Positions 1-8,030 of a DNA stretch of 47,120 bases are shown here, piece after piece (the first letter of the stretch is position 1; each line of letters begins with the position of its first letter). The notes beneath the pieces were generated by a model that saw only the letters and a list, made by a program, of their open reading frames with translations, ran no database searches and was not told the origin of the DNA. The stretch is from Trueperaceae bacterium (lineage in GTDB: Bacteria > Deinococcota > Deinococci > Deinococcales > Trueperaceae). The stretch covers positions 1 to 47,120 of the forward strand of contig JAGQHN010000029.1 of the NCBI GenBank assembly GCA_020431825.1, in the 5' to 3' direction. Both the position numbers and the translations under genes were made by a program.

Positions 1-336
1 CTTTCCACCTTTAAGGCGGGAGGGGCTTATCTTGCTAGACGTTACCGAAAACGCTGGCTCATCGAGTCTTTCTTTAAGGCCATAAAATATGACTTTGGCC
101 TTAAAGAAGCCAGGCTCAGAACCAAAGGAGGTATCAGGCTCTGGATTTTCTTCGCTTGTCTTGCCTACACTTTAGCTAAGTTTGAGCAAGGTCTAAAGCA
201 AAACCAGAACTCAATCACTGATGCTGCTAAAGCTGTTGCTGAGCAGCTTTTTGATATTCACTTTATTCATTTACTCACTGACCTTGAGGCTTTTAACCAT
301 CGCCATTCTCTTCAGTTCAAATTAGTTCCTGTATAA
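1..336 (+). CDS. IS4-family transposase, C-terminal part
   Basis: This is the last 111 codons of a DDE transposase whose start lies outside the window; it reads in frame from base 1 and stops with TAA at 334-336. The stretch YRKRWLIESFFKAIK (about codons 15-29) fits the IS4-family YREK signature exactly (Y-x2-R-x3-E-x6-K), and the E is the third catalytic acid. A Lys/Arg-rich stretch and a Trp-Phe hydrophobic patch follow, as in this family. The family is clear; the exact IS is not named. The right terminal repeat should lie between 337 and about 400, but without the left end I cannot define it. No CTCGAG occurs in this stretch. Confidence 0.85.
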   Translation, partial: LSTFKAGGAYLARRYRKRWLIESFFKAIKYDFGLKEARLRTKGGIRLWIFFACLAYTLAKFEQGLKQNQNSITDAAKAVAEQLFDIHFIHLLTDLEAFNHRHSLQFKLVPV

Positions 337-403
337 ATGCAAGTCATGAGTTGTACAAACTTCGCAGATGAACCCTTAACCCTTAGCTGATAATCTTCCT
401 GAC

Positions 404-2110
404 TTAACTCACCACACGGTTTTTACCCTTTCGTTTTGCTTGATATAACTTGGCATCGGCTGCGCTCAGCATCGTTTGAACAGAGTCATAGAGGTTCTCG
501 GCTATACCTATACTTATGGTGACGTTAAGGTCTCGTTCCAGGTCTTGCCACGGATACCCTTCAATCTTAATACGGATTCTTTCGCAAACTTTAACTGCAT
601 TCTCGAGGCTGGTTTTGGGAAAAAGAGCAACGATCTCTTCTCCCCCATAACGCGCCACAATATCAGAATCCCTAAGACTATTCATAAAGATACCAGCAAC
701 TATTTTTAGTACTTCATCGCCGGCAGTATGGGAAAAGGTGTCATTAATTTTCTTGAAATTATCGATGTCAGCGAGCATGACACAGAAGCTTTGCTGTTTT
801 TTGAGCTGTTTATCAAACATGGCCTGAAACTGGCTATCAAAAAATCTACGGTTAAAGAGTCCTGTTAGCCCATCCTGATTACTTAGCTGCTCGAGTTCCT
901 GCACCGCAGTAGAAAGCTCCAGATTTTTCAAGCGATGAATCTCCTGTTCCTGACGGAGCTTTTCCAGTTCAAACTTATTTTGTAAGAGCGTACTCCGAAC
1001 CGAAGCGGAACTCTCGACCAGCTGTAACTTTTGCCTATGAAACAGCTTGTGGTATTTAAGCGCATTTACCAGATCACCCGTTGACTCATAAAAAAGCGCT
1101 AAGTCTTCATACCTCTCTTGCAGGCGCCGACTATCACGACTTTGAATTGCAAGCTCCAGCGACTCATGCAAAAATTGCTGGGCAGCCTTAATATCACCCG
1201 TCATTTGGGCAAGTTCACCAAGATTTCCTTTAATCAAAGATTCTCGCGAAGTACTTGGAAGCTTGGCAATATACCCCAGTGCCAGATAAAAATAGCGCCG
1301 AGCGCTGGCAAATCGCTTTCTCTCGAGTAAATCTACCCCAAGATTATTGCACTCGAGCGTCAGCGTCCAGGCGTCCCCACATTCTCTCGAAGCTTTCATT
1401 GCCTGCAAATAATAATCAATTGCCCTGGCATAATCCTTTAGATCGCTATAGTAGACACCAATATTATTAAGAATAACCCCTTCAATTTGGCGGTCTTTTT
1501 CCGGTAGAGCCTGCAAAAAACCACGCTCATAATAATAAAGAGAATTTTTGCCGTCACTTTTGGCGTAGTAAAACCGTCCTAAAGCAAAAAGTAAGTGAGC
1601 CGGAAGGGGACTGGAAGCCTGATTGACCAGTTCAACCGCCCTATCAAAATGTTGCAGAGCCGTATCAAAAATGCCCAGAACTACATGTAGCGAGCCTAAA
1701 AGGGATTGAACTTCTATCTCATAAGTGGGGTCAGCTGTTTCGCGTGCCAGTTTCAGCAAATCAGAAGACCGACCAGTAAGAGACTCAAACTGTCCAAGAG
1801 CAAAATGGCTTTTGCAAAGCAGAAGCAGGTAGGACCGCTGTTCATCAGGGGCCAGCAAATGACAATGCTGCCAGCCTGACTCAAATACATTTATAGCTTC
1901 AAGATAATTGTAATGCGCACTGTAATATTTGCCCAAAAGGAATAAGGCTCGAGCCCTAAGCAAACTATTTTGCTCAGTCTCGGCTATTGTTTTAAGCCTT
2001 TGGGCTAAATCTGCTAAACAAGCATCGGTTGGCTCGAGGGCTAAGGCCCGTTCTAAAAGTTGCTCCGAAGGCTCATCAACAAATATCCCAACGGTCATGG
2101 GCTCGACCAT
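404..2110 (-). CDS. TPR-repeat diguanylate cyclase (GGDEF)
   Basis: A 568-residue cytoplasmic protein that probably makes cyclic di-GMP from two GTP. About residues 10-370 are helical TPR-type repeats (Tyr/Ala/Leu pattern, e.g. DYARAIDYYLQAMKAS). A charged coiled-coil linker (about 370-410) follows, then a C-terminal GGDEF domain beginning near DGLTGLFNRRFF. The active-site loop is GGEEI (about residue 489), a functional variant. RDSD lies nine residues before it, matching the inhibitory I-site RxxD with the usual five-residue gap, so product feedback is likely. There is no membrane segment or signal peptide, so the TPR array is probably the sensor, through protein partners. I chose ATG at 2110 because AGAGGA lies just upstream; an in-frame TTG at 2134 would add eight residues but lacks a ribosome site. 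Convergent with the IS remnant. Confidence 0.9.
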   Translation of the reverse strand: MVEPMTVGIFVDEPSEQLLERALALEPTDACLADLAQRLKTIAETEQNSLLRARALFLLGKYYSAHYNYLEAINVFESGWQHCHLLAPDEQRSYLLLLCKSHFALGQFESLTGRSSDLLKLARETADPTYEIEVQSLLGSLHVVLGIFDTALQHFDRAVELVNQASSPLPAHLLFALGRFYYAKSDGKNSLYYYERGFLQALPEKDRQIEGVILNNIGVYYSDLKDYARAIDYYLQAMKASRECGDAWTLTLECNNLGVDLLERKRFASARRYFYLALGYIAKLPSTSRESLIKGNLGELAQMTGDIKAAQQFLHESLELAIQSRDSRRLQERYEDLALFYESTGDLVNALKYHKLFHRQKLQLVESSASVRSTLLQNKFELEKLRQEQEIHRLKNLELSTAVQELEQLSNQDGLTGLFNRRFFDSQFQAMFDKQLKKQQSFCVMLADIDNFKKINDTFSHTAGDEVLKIVAGIFMNSLRDSDIVARYGGEEIVALFPKTSLENAVKVCERIRIKIEGYPWQDLERDLNVTISIGIAENLYDSVQTMLSAADAKLYQAKRKGKNRVVS

Positions 2111-2191
2111 CTTGTCCTCTAATCTACGGGCCAAGATATGACTTTTTTCTTACAGCAACTAAACTTATGCCAGATCCTGTCCCAAACCAAG

Positions 2192-2236
2192 ATAAAACCC
2201 CTGCCAGTTGAGAGGGATGGGTAAATCTGGCAGGGG
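2192..2236 (-). terminator. Intrinsic terminator after the carbonic anhydrase gene
   Basis: A perfect 10-bp inverted repeat, CCCCTGCCAG (2198-2207) and CTGGCAGGGG (2227-2236), with a 19-nt loop. On the minus strand it is followed by TTTTATC, the layout of a Rho-independent terminator for leftward transcripts. A second, wider pairing (CTGTCCC 2177-2183 with GGGACAG 2235-2241) could extend or compete with it. It lies about 220 nt past the carbonic anhydrase stop. Confidence 0.65.
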
Positions 2237-2241
2237 GACAG

Positions 2242-2457
2242 TTAACCGATAGCGCATGCATCCACACTATCAGGGCACCAATCATATACTCCCAAGGGCA
2301 ACAGTGCGTTTACATTTTTTACATTGCGTTACTTAATAAATTAGTTACACTTCCAACAAAGTTTGCACCGTTTGCTGAGTTTCCTGGTTTCAACTCGCCC
2401 AGCTCGCAATAAGTATTGCTGGTGCAGTACTGATTGAAAAGGCTATAGCTTTTCGAC
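2242..2457. other. Non-coding spacer, nothing recognised
   Basis: With the terminator to its left, this fills the 320-nt stretch between the diguanylate cyclase start and the carbonic anhydrase stop. It is AT-rich in part and holds no open frame with a ribosome site on either strand. As 3' untranslated RNA of the leftward carbonic anhydrase transcript it may carry a structured tail, but no convincing stem is visible. Confidence 0.5.
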
Positions 2458-3072
2458 TTAAAGTTCTTTAAAATCCGCTAAACCAGCTATGCTGAAATCC
2501 AGATCGCGCAACAGGCCATCTTTTAACCCATAAATCCAGGCATGTACGGTCAAATTTTGCCCCAGACTCCAGGCTTTCTGAACAATGTCGGTACGGCAAA
2601 CATTCTTAGCCTGCTGTAACACATTGAGTTCGCAAAGACGGTCAACAGCCTCTTCAGGACTCATGTCGTCTATTTCTGTTTTTGCCTGAAAATAGACATC
2701 TCGAATATGCCGGAGCCAGTTATCAATAAGTCCCAGCGGTTTATTCTCTAGGGCCGCCTTTACCCCACCACAGCCATAGTGCCCGCAGACAATAATGTGC
2801 TCGACCTTAAGCACTTCCACGGCGAACTGCAAAACGGATAAGCAGTTCATGTCGGTATGGACGACAACGTTGGCAACGTTGCGGTGAACAAAAACATCAC
2901 CGGGTAAAAGATCAATAATTTGATTAGCAGGAACCCGGCTGTCAGCACAGCCAATCCAGAAATACTTGGGCGTTTGTTGTTGTGAGAGTGTCTCGAAAAA
3001 ACCAGGCTTTTCTTCTTCCATGCGCTGTGCCCAGCTGGTATTGTTCTTTAAAAGATGCTCGAGCGACTTCAT
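2458..3072 (-). CDS. can: Beta-class carbonic anhydrase
   Basis: A 204-residue zinc enzyme interconverting CO2 and bicarbonate in the cytoplasm. The beta-class zinc ligands are all visible: C42 in CADSRVP, H98 and C101 in CGHYGCGG. The Asp44-Arg46 dyad that gates the fourth zinc site is also present. Length and the N-terminal helical arm match bacterial Can/CynT proteins (about 200-220 residues). It is transcribed alone, divergently from the TPP-riboswitch gene, with the terminator at 2192-2236 behind it. The intergenic region of about 245 nt upstream must hold its promoter as well as that of the riboswitch. No frameshift or missing residue. Confidence 0.95.
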   Translation of the reverse strand: MKSLEHLLKNNTSWAQRMEEEKPGFFETLSQQQTPKYFWIGCADSRVPANQIIDLLPGDVFVHRNVANVVVHTDMNCLSVLQFAVEVLKVEHIIVCGHYGCGGVKAALENKPLGLIDNWLRHIRDVYFQAKTEIDDMSPEEAVDRLCELNVLQQAKNVCRTDIVQKAWSLGQNLTVHAWIYGLKDGLLRDLDFSIAGLADFKEL

Positions 3073-3102
3073 GACGCTAAGTTAACATGCTTTTACCGAG
3101 CA

Positions 3103-3130
3103 TTGTCCTTACGGCAAACTACAATATATC
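3103..3130 (+). promoter_or_regulatory. Candidate promoter of the TPP-riboswitch transcript
   Basis: TTGTCC (3103-3108), a 16-nt spacer and TATATC (3125-3130) form a sigma70-like promoter. The start would be near 3137, about 57 nt before the riboswitch and 180 nt before the start codon. Boxes match 4/6 and 5/6, so moderate support only. Confidence 0.4.
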
Positions 3131-3193
3131 AAGTCAAAATGAGCTGTAACACAGACGCCAGAGCAATGGCGCTTTCTTCGCTATGCTTTTTAC

Positions 3194-3276
3194 CGTCACC
3201 AGGGGTGCTAGCTAAGTCTGGCTGAGATGAAACCCTGGAACCTGAACCCGGTAATGCGGGCGTAGGAAGCGTGACG
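3194..3276 (+). promoter_or_regulatory. TPP riboswitch (THI element)
   Basis: The conserved thi-box elements appear in order: AGGGGTGC (3201-3208), GCTGAGATGAAACCC (3221-3235), GAACCTGAACCCGGTAATGC (3238-3257) and GCGTAGGAAGCG (3259-3271). The closing P1 helix is CGTCAC (3194-3199) with GTGACG (3271-3276). It senses thiamine pyrophosphate and should lower expression of the thiamine-binding protein gene directly downstream. No U-run follows the aptamer, so control is probably at translation (see the hairpins at 3276-3314). Confidence 0.95.
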
Positions 3277-3314
3277 AGACAGCTTGTCTCTCCGCCTTTC
3301 TTCGGAAAGGAAAG
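3276..3314 (+). promoter_or_regulatory. Expression platform: two hairpins, the second covering the Shine-Dalgarno
   Basis: GAGACA (3276-3281) pairs with TGTCTC (3285-3290) over a three-base loop and shares G3276 with riboswitch helix P1. Then CCTTTC (3295-3300), a TTCG tetraloop and GAAAGG (3305-3310) form a second, very stable stem. Its 3' arm holds the ribosome site GGAAAGGAAAG just before ATG 3317. This is seen directly; that it sequesters the site when TPP is bound is an inference. Confidence 0.65.
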
Positions 3315-3316
3315 TT

Positions 3317-4378
3317 ATGTTTAGTTCCAGTCGTTTGAAAGTTTTCGTTTTATCTGCGCTCATTCTCATGTCAGCAGCAAGTGCCCAGACACTTACCGTC
3401 TTAACTCACGACTCCTTTGCCATTTCAGAAGAAGTTATTGCTAAATTTACTCAGGAAACCGGCATCGAAGTCGAGTTTATAGCTGGTGGTGATGCCGGTG
3501 AAACCTTAAACCGCGCCATCTTGACCAAGAACAATCCTATCGCTGATGTGCTTTATGGTGTCGATAACAGCCTGCTGGCCAGGGCCAAAGCCGCTGATCT
3601 TTTTGAACCTTATGAAAGCCCTGTACTTGATCAGGTAGCAAGCCGTTATCAGTTTGACCCTGAGCATAGTCTTACACCTACCAATGTTGGTTATGTCAAC
3701 TTTAATATTGATAAAGCCTATTTTGCTGAGCAGGGCGTAACGCCACCAGCAGACCTGATGGATTTAACTCAAGCCGCCTACAAGGGTCTGACTGTGGTGG
3801 AGAATCCAGCGACCAGCAGCCCTGGCCTGGCCTTCATGCTGGCGACCATCGCTCGTTTTGGGGAAACAGGTGACTACACCTGGCTCGATTACTGGGCTGA
3901 ACTTCGCGATAATGAGCTGATGGTGGTGAGTGGCTGGAATGATGCATACTACAGTGCTTTTAGTTTATATGGTGGTGACCGACCTATCGTTCTTAGCTAT
4001 GCCAGTAGCCCGGCAGCCGAAGTCATGTTTGCCGAGGCACCGCTTAGCGAAGCGCCTACAGCTAACCTTTTTTGCGAAACCTGTGTGTTTGAACAAATCG
4101 AGGGCGTTGGCATTTTAAAGGGCAGTAAGCACAGGCAAGAAGCCCAGGCCTTTATTGACTTCATGCTCTCTGAAGATTTCCAGGCAGATATTGCAGCCAA
4201 TATGTTTGTCTATCCGGTGCGCGAAGGAACCCCCTTACCTGAAGCCTTTCTTGACTACAGTCAGATTCCTTCGGAGGAAGAAAGCGCTAGCCTCGAGCCC
4301 TCCGAAATCGAAGGTAATCTAAAAACCTGGCTCTTAGACTGGACTCGAGTCGTAGAACAAGGACAAGCTCCCAGGTAA
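3317..4378 (+). CDS. thiB: Thiamine (TPP) ABC transporter substrate-binding protein
   Basis: A 353-residue periplasmic or surface binding protein for thiamine, thiamine phosphate or TPP. A signal peptide occupies about residues 1-24 (basic MFSSSRLK, hydrophobic core, SAASAQ cut site). The mature protein starts TLTVLTHDSFAISEEV and shows typical TbpA/ThiB features: GDAGETLNRAIL, DVLYGVDN, WNDAYYSAFSLYGGDRPIVLSYASSPAAE. I chose ATG 3317 because the strong ribosome site lies at 3305-3314; an upstream in-frame TTG at 3284 falls inside a hairpin. Control by the TPP riboswitch supports the assignment. Unusually, the permease (thiP) and ATPase (thiQ) genes do not follow; the next gene is convergent and only 7 nt away, so these partners must be elsewhere. 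Confidence 0.93.
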   Translation: MFSSSRLKVFVLSALILMSAASAQTLTVLTHDSFAISEEVIAKFTQETGIEVEFIAGGDAGETLNRAILTKNNPIADVLYGVDNSLLARAKAADLFEPYESPVLDQVASRYQFDPEHSLTPTNVGYVNFNIDKAYFAEQGVTPPADLMDLTQAAYKGLTVVENPATSSPGLAFMLATIARFGETGDYTWLDYWAELRDNELMVVSGWNDAYYSAFSLYGGDRPIVLSYASSPAAEVMFAEAPLSEAPTANLFCETCVFEQIEGVGILKGSKHRQEAQAFIDFMLSEDFQADIAANMFVYPVREGTPLPEAFLDYSQIPSEEESASLEPSEIEGNLKTWLLDWTRVVEQGQAPR

Positions 4379-4385
4379 CTCAGAC

Positions 4386-7300
4386 TTAAGTAGCTGCCAA
4401 GGTTGCTTCGGCTTCACCGTACTCGAGCAAATAACGAAAGGCTTTGACCATAAAGTCACTGGTTGCCTCAGGTGATAAGGCATAAAAGGCTGCCCAGGCA
4501 GCTGCTTTATCTTGCTCATACTGGTCAACAAGGTCAGGAAAACGTGATGTCCAGGAATAACGAACGGCGTGCCCTATCAGGACGTCGAGTACCAGATAAC
4601 CAGCAATTTGCAGGTCTGGGTTTGACTCTGTGATGCGGTAAAGCGCCATAAGTGCTTCAATGCTTAACTGCCGATAATCAGGGGAAGGGATTTTGTTTAG
4701 CAGATGATCAATCGACAAGGCAAAATTCTTTTCACCAGGGGTCATCTCTGCCAGAATGACATCGCTCTGCAAACGGTTACGTCGGTCAAGCTTATCGCCG
4801 ATAACCAGGCCGTCTGAATGCTGCATAAGACGCCAGACTTTAGGGTAAAAATGATAAGGCACCCGGTTCAGCACACCTTCACGCTGGCGCCAGCGCCACC
4901 AGCCAATCGCAGGCATTTCGGCATCACCAATCTCAGTGGGCCAGATCAGGCTATCGGCTTGCCCCTTGAGTAAAATGGCTTCCTGTTTCTCGAGTTTTTT
5001 GGTCGCACTGCCATAATTTGCCAGTACCTGCTTAAGACGCCCCTGTATCTCTGAAGGGGCAATGCCCATAAGTTCATTGTAAGCCGCGTCCTGGGTAATC
5101 GAGCGCTCCTGGGCAAGGTCAGTAACCAATAGCAAAATAAGATGCCCAAGCCGAATTGTTAAAAAACCTTTAAACAGAGCAGGCTCGCCTTTCATAAGCA
5201 AACTTAGGTAAATAAGGACCTCTTGCGTAAGCACAAAGTCACGAATGTCATCGCGGCAAAATTCGTGCATCTTGCGCAAAAGTTCAGTTTGCGGAATCGG
5301 CCTGCGAATGAGCGAACGCTCCGTATAGGCTTTGCCAATGACGATAGCTTTTTGACTCACCAGAATGTCGGTTAGACTTTCTGTAACAGCCACGTCAACC
5401 TTTTGGAGTAGCCCTGAAGCCCGCCGTATAACAGCCCAAAGCCGAAGCTCGGTGGCATTATCGTAGACTTCCTCGAGTAATGCCATAAGGTTTTTGCTTA
5501 GCCCAATTTCGGCCTCGAGCCCTTTTCGCTTGACTAACCACTCAAGAAGTTCCACTTGTTCATAAGGGTTCTCCGACCCTTTAAGCCGCGCTATTATGTA
5601 ACCTTCATCCTGGTTTTGTTCTATCTCACGCTCTTCCTCTTCGGTCAGATCTCTTAAGCTACTGAGGTTAGATCTGAGCTGCGGCGCTGGCTTTTTCTCG
5701 AGTACACGCTGCTGTTCCAGCGAAAAAGCGTGCAGAAAATCAATGCGCTCTCTGGCGGCTCGCTGGAGTAACAAACCTATAGGCGCAACTTTTACCAGCG
5801 TCTCACCCAGTCTGCCTGAAACCAATTGATTTAACAGATTCAGAAGGGCCACCTGACCTCGTTGCATCAGGGTATGTGTAATCAGAAAGACAACTGTAGG
5901 TCGCCCTGGTAGCGCCCAGTTACGTCTCACATAGGCAAGTTCTGAGGCAAAGCGCTCGAGCAAAAACTCGGTATCTAAAGATAAATAAAAGGTCTGACTA
6001 TCTAAAAATGAAGGTGCAAAAAGTACTTTCTGACCACCAAGGCGAAAAATCCTCGAGGTACTCAGGCTCAGCATCCGCCAGTGAGGCCGCCCAGTCAGCC
6101 CTAGTTTGTCATTGCGACCCACCTGCGTATAGGCCTCTGCCAGCAGGGCTGAACGCCGCAGTTTTATGGGACTGATATCTGCTACCGTTTCGACCTTGTA
6201 GCCCCGGGCAAAGAGAGAAGCCCTTATATCCTCATCTTCAGCCAGCAGCGCCACTTGCAACACTGGCTCGGGCTGCCGCGTTTTTCTATGCCGCAGTAAA
6301 GGGTCAAGATCGTTGGGTAGTAAGTAGCCTGCCCGTAACAGCCGCGCCACTATCCAGAGGCTTTGCGCCCAGACCAGCGGAATATTGGCATTAGGCAAGC
6401 GAGGCTGCGAACCCGGGTTCCTTTTTTCCAGATCGATGGACTCGAGCGGCACATAGTAAAGTTCTGGCAAAAGGGCGAAGTTTCCAGTAACCGATACACG
6501 ATCTAAAGCCTCGAGATAATCCTCTGCCTGCTCAGCATCTTTTTGAAAAAAGCCATCAATTGCCAGATAAGTCAAAAACAGCGGCCACTCCGATTCGATG
6601 TGCTCAAACTGGCGCAGTTCTTCTGCTTCGTAGTGCAAACGGTGCGGATCTTCGATGACCGTCTGATGACCATCACGCAAAAAACGTTTTAGACCATAGC
6701 GCCCGGAAAGCTGGGTAATGATCTTCTCACGGGTTCGCTGGCTAAGCGCCTCGTCATCTACCGCAAAAGCTGGAAAGCTAATTGCCGAAAGGAGCGCCGC
6801 ATCAACCTCTTTAGAGCTGGATTCTCTAGGCAGGAGGGCCTCGAGGGTTATTCGGGCTCTGGCAATATCATCGGGCAAGACATGGATGACGCTGCTTTGC
6901 CCACCGTCAACGCCAAACAGATTAAAGCCTGCCATAGCTTCAAGAGCAGCCTTCGCCATAGCGACAGAGCTGGCATTTAGCTCAGCCTCACCATGATTGG
7001 TTTTATCGCCACGCTCCCAGATGCCGTAATCAGGCGTTCGGTAAGCCTGCGAAATATAAAAGACCAGATTTTGCACAAAATTAACTTCATCCAGGCTGTA
7101 GATAATCGATAAGCCCGAAGCGGTCATTTGTGCCAGCATAAGGAGAAACAGCGAGGTGGCATCTAACTGTAAGTGCCCCCAGGCATCATCGGCAACGACG
7201 ACATCTGTGGTAGCTGTGTCGTATTTGGCGTGAAGTGCCATGAGAGGATCAAGCGAATCTTTAAAGGCTTCAACCTTGGCAGACTGACGCATCATGGCAA

Positions 7301-7565
7301 AAAGCAAACCGCGCATAAGCTTTATAACTGAGTGCTCGAGCTCAAACACGCGGTCGGCAAATTCGTCTTGTTTACGGTAAGCCAGTGCCAAAGCCCAGAC
7401 CGCCATAATGCTATAGACATTATCTCTGACCCAGGCATCTCGGTAATCTCCGTGTTCATTCACATCTGTACTGGCTGGTAGCAAACCCGTAACCGGGTGC
7501 TGCCTAGCCAAAATCACTTCTTTGATTTCACGGTACAGAAGATTTAGATCATCAGGATTTGCCAT
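4386..7565 (-). CDS. Phosphorylase kinase alpha/beta-like protein (GH15 fold)
   Basis: A 1059-residue cytoplasmic protein. The first 430 or so residues follow the (alpha/alpha)6 GH15-like domain of eukaryotic phosphorylase kinase alpha/beta subunits closely: NPVTGLLPA, DAWVRDNVYSIMAVWALALAYRK, ELEHSVIKLMRGLL, WGHLQLDATSLFLLML, NFVQNLVFYIS, YGIWERGDK, SSVAMAKAALEA, EWPLFLTYLAIDGFF. The Glu of GIWERG sits where GH15 enzymes have their general acid. The C-terminal 600 residues are mostly helical and also resemble the kinase regulatory subunits. Such proteins occur in scattered bacteria; their reaction is unproven (alpha-glucan hydrolysis or binding are possible). No catalytic kinase subunit lies nearby. 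No Shine-Dalgarno precedes the ATG; a TAGAAT box five nt upstream suggests a leaderless message. Confidence 0.85.
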   Translation of the reverse strand: MANPDDLNLLYREIKEVILARQHPVTGLLPASTDVNEHGDYRDAWVRDNVYSIMAVWALALAYRKQDEFADRVFELEHSVIKLMRGLLFAMMRQSAKVEAFKDSLDPLMALHAKYDTATTDVVVADDAWGHLQLDATSLFLLMLAQMTASGLSIIYSLDEVNFVQNLVFYISQAYRTPDYGIWERGDKTNHGEAELNASSVAMAKAALEAMAGFNLFGVDGGQSSVIHVLPDDIARARITLEALLPRESSSKEVDAALLSAISFPAFAVDDEALSQRTREKIITQLSGRYGLKRFLRDGHQTVIEDPHRLHYEAEELRQFEHIESEWPLFLTYLAIDGFFQKDAEQAEDYLEALDRVSVTGNFALLPELYYVPLESIDLEKRNPGSQPRLPNANIPLVWAQSLWIVARLLRAGYLLPNDLDPLLRHRKTRQPEPVLQVALLAEDEDIRASLFARGYKVETVADISPIKLRRSALLAEAYTQVGRNDKLGLTGRPHWRMLSLSTSRIFRLGGQKVLFAPSFLDSQTFYLSLDTEFLLERFASELAYVRRNWALPGRPTVVFLITHTLMQRGQVALLNLLNQLVSGRLGETLVKVAPIGLLLQRAARERIDFLHAFSLEQQRVLEKKPAPQLRSNLSSLRDLTEEEEREIEQNQDEGYIIARLKGSENPYEQVELLEWLVKRKGLEAEIGLSKNLMALLEEVYDNATELRLWAVIRRASGLLQKVDVAVTESLTDILVSQKAIVIGKAYTERSLIRRPIPQTELLRKMHEFCRDDIRDFVLTQEVLIYLSLLMKGEPALFKGFLTIRLGHLILLLVTDLAQERSITQDAAYNELMGIAPSEIQGRLKQVLANYGSATKKLEKQEAILLKGQADSLIWPTEIGDAEMPAIGWWRWRQREGVLNRVPYHFYPKVWRLMQHSDGLVIGDKLDRRNRLQSDVILAEMTPGEKNFALSIDHLLNKIPSPDYRQLSIEALMALYRITESNPDLQIAGYLVLDVLIGHAVRYSWTSRFPDLVDQYEQDKAAAWAAFYALSPEATSDFMVKAFRYLLEYGEAEATLAAT

Positions 7566-7570
7566 TGGTT

Positions 7571-7576
7571 ATTCTA
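7571..7576 (-). promoter_or_regulatory. Candidate leaderless -10 box of the phosphorylase-kinase-like gene
   Basis: On the minus strand TAGAAT ends five nt before the ATG at 7565, and no ribosome site is present. No clear -35 is visible. It overlaps the U-tract side of the terminator at 7581-7605. Confidence 0.4.
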
Positions 7577-7580
7577 AACT

Positions 7581-7605
7581 AAAAAACTCCGCCCGAGAGC
7601 GGAGT
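7581..7605 (-). terminator. Intrinsic terminator behind the 48-residue ORF
   Basis: ACTCCGC (7586-7592) and GCGGAGT (7599-7605) form a 7-bp stem with a 6-nt loop. On the minus strand a run of six T follows (A-run at 7581-7586). It would end leftward transcription from the small gene at 7662-7808, just before the kinase-like gene begins. Confidence 0.75.
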
Positions 7606-7661
7606 GAGGTGGGTCACTTAACACCGATACTTTACCGATACTTTGGTACTTAAGGCATTAT

Positions 7662-7808
7662 TTAGTTGCTTAAGCGGTCACTGAGCTTACGCCGCGACCA
7701 TTTTTGGTAAGTATCCAGGTCTCGTTTGATTTTTTTCGCGGTCTCGCGTTTCTGTGTATCTTCGTAACTTGTCCTTAAAACTCGTAACCATTTCAACATA
7801 AAGGTCAT
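7662..7808 (-). CDS. Small basic protein, 48 residues, unknown
   Basis: On the minus strand an open frame of 48 codons starts at ATG 7808 and stops with TAA at 7662-7664. It begins MTFMLKWLRVLRTSYED and continues as a charged helix rich in Lys/Arg (TAKKIKRDLDTYQKWSRRK). A consensus GGAGG lies at 7811-7815; it is only 2 nt from ATG 7808 and 11 nt from a second in-frame ATG at 7799, so the exact start is open. A good terminator follows at 7581-7605, making a complete gene unit in the otherwise empty 465-nt gap. I do not recognise the family; an amphipathic N-terminus plus basic tail could bind membrane or nucleic acid, which is a guess. To its right, 7816-7990 holds nothing I can support. Confidence 0.55.
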   Translation of the reverse strand: MTFMLKWLRVLRTSYEDTQKRETAKKIKRDLDTYQKWSRRKLSDRLSN

Positions 7809-7992
7809 AACCTCCATTATGACTAGCACAGTTATACCCTATTTTTCTCATGAAAAGCTAGCATTTATCTTACTGCGCACATGCACATTCTTATGCGCTC
7901 AGCTATTTAAGCACCTGGGAAGTTTAGGGAATGTAGGCTAGATGGCTAAGTCAATTTAGCTGTTAATCCTTAAACTACGCTTTGTCAAAAGC

Positions 7993-8021
7993 CTGTCAGC
8001 ATCCCGAAAATAAAGTAGAGT
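7993..8021 (+). promoter_or_regulatory. Candidate ribF promoter
   Basis: CTGTCA (7993-7998), a 17-nt spacer and TAGAGT (8016-8021), each 4/6 to consensus, end nine nt before the ATG at 8031. No good Shine-Dalgarno is present, so the message would be nearly leaderless. Weak support. Confidence 0.35.
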
Positions 8022-8030
8022 AAAGAAAGC

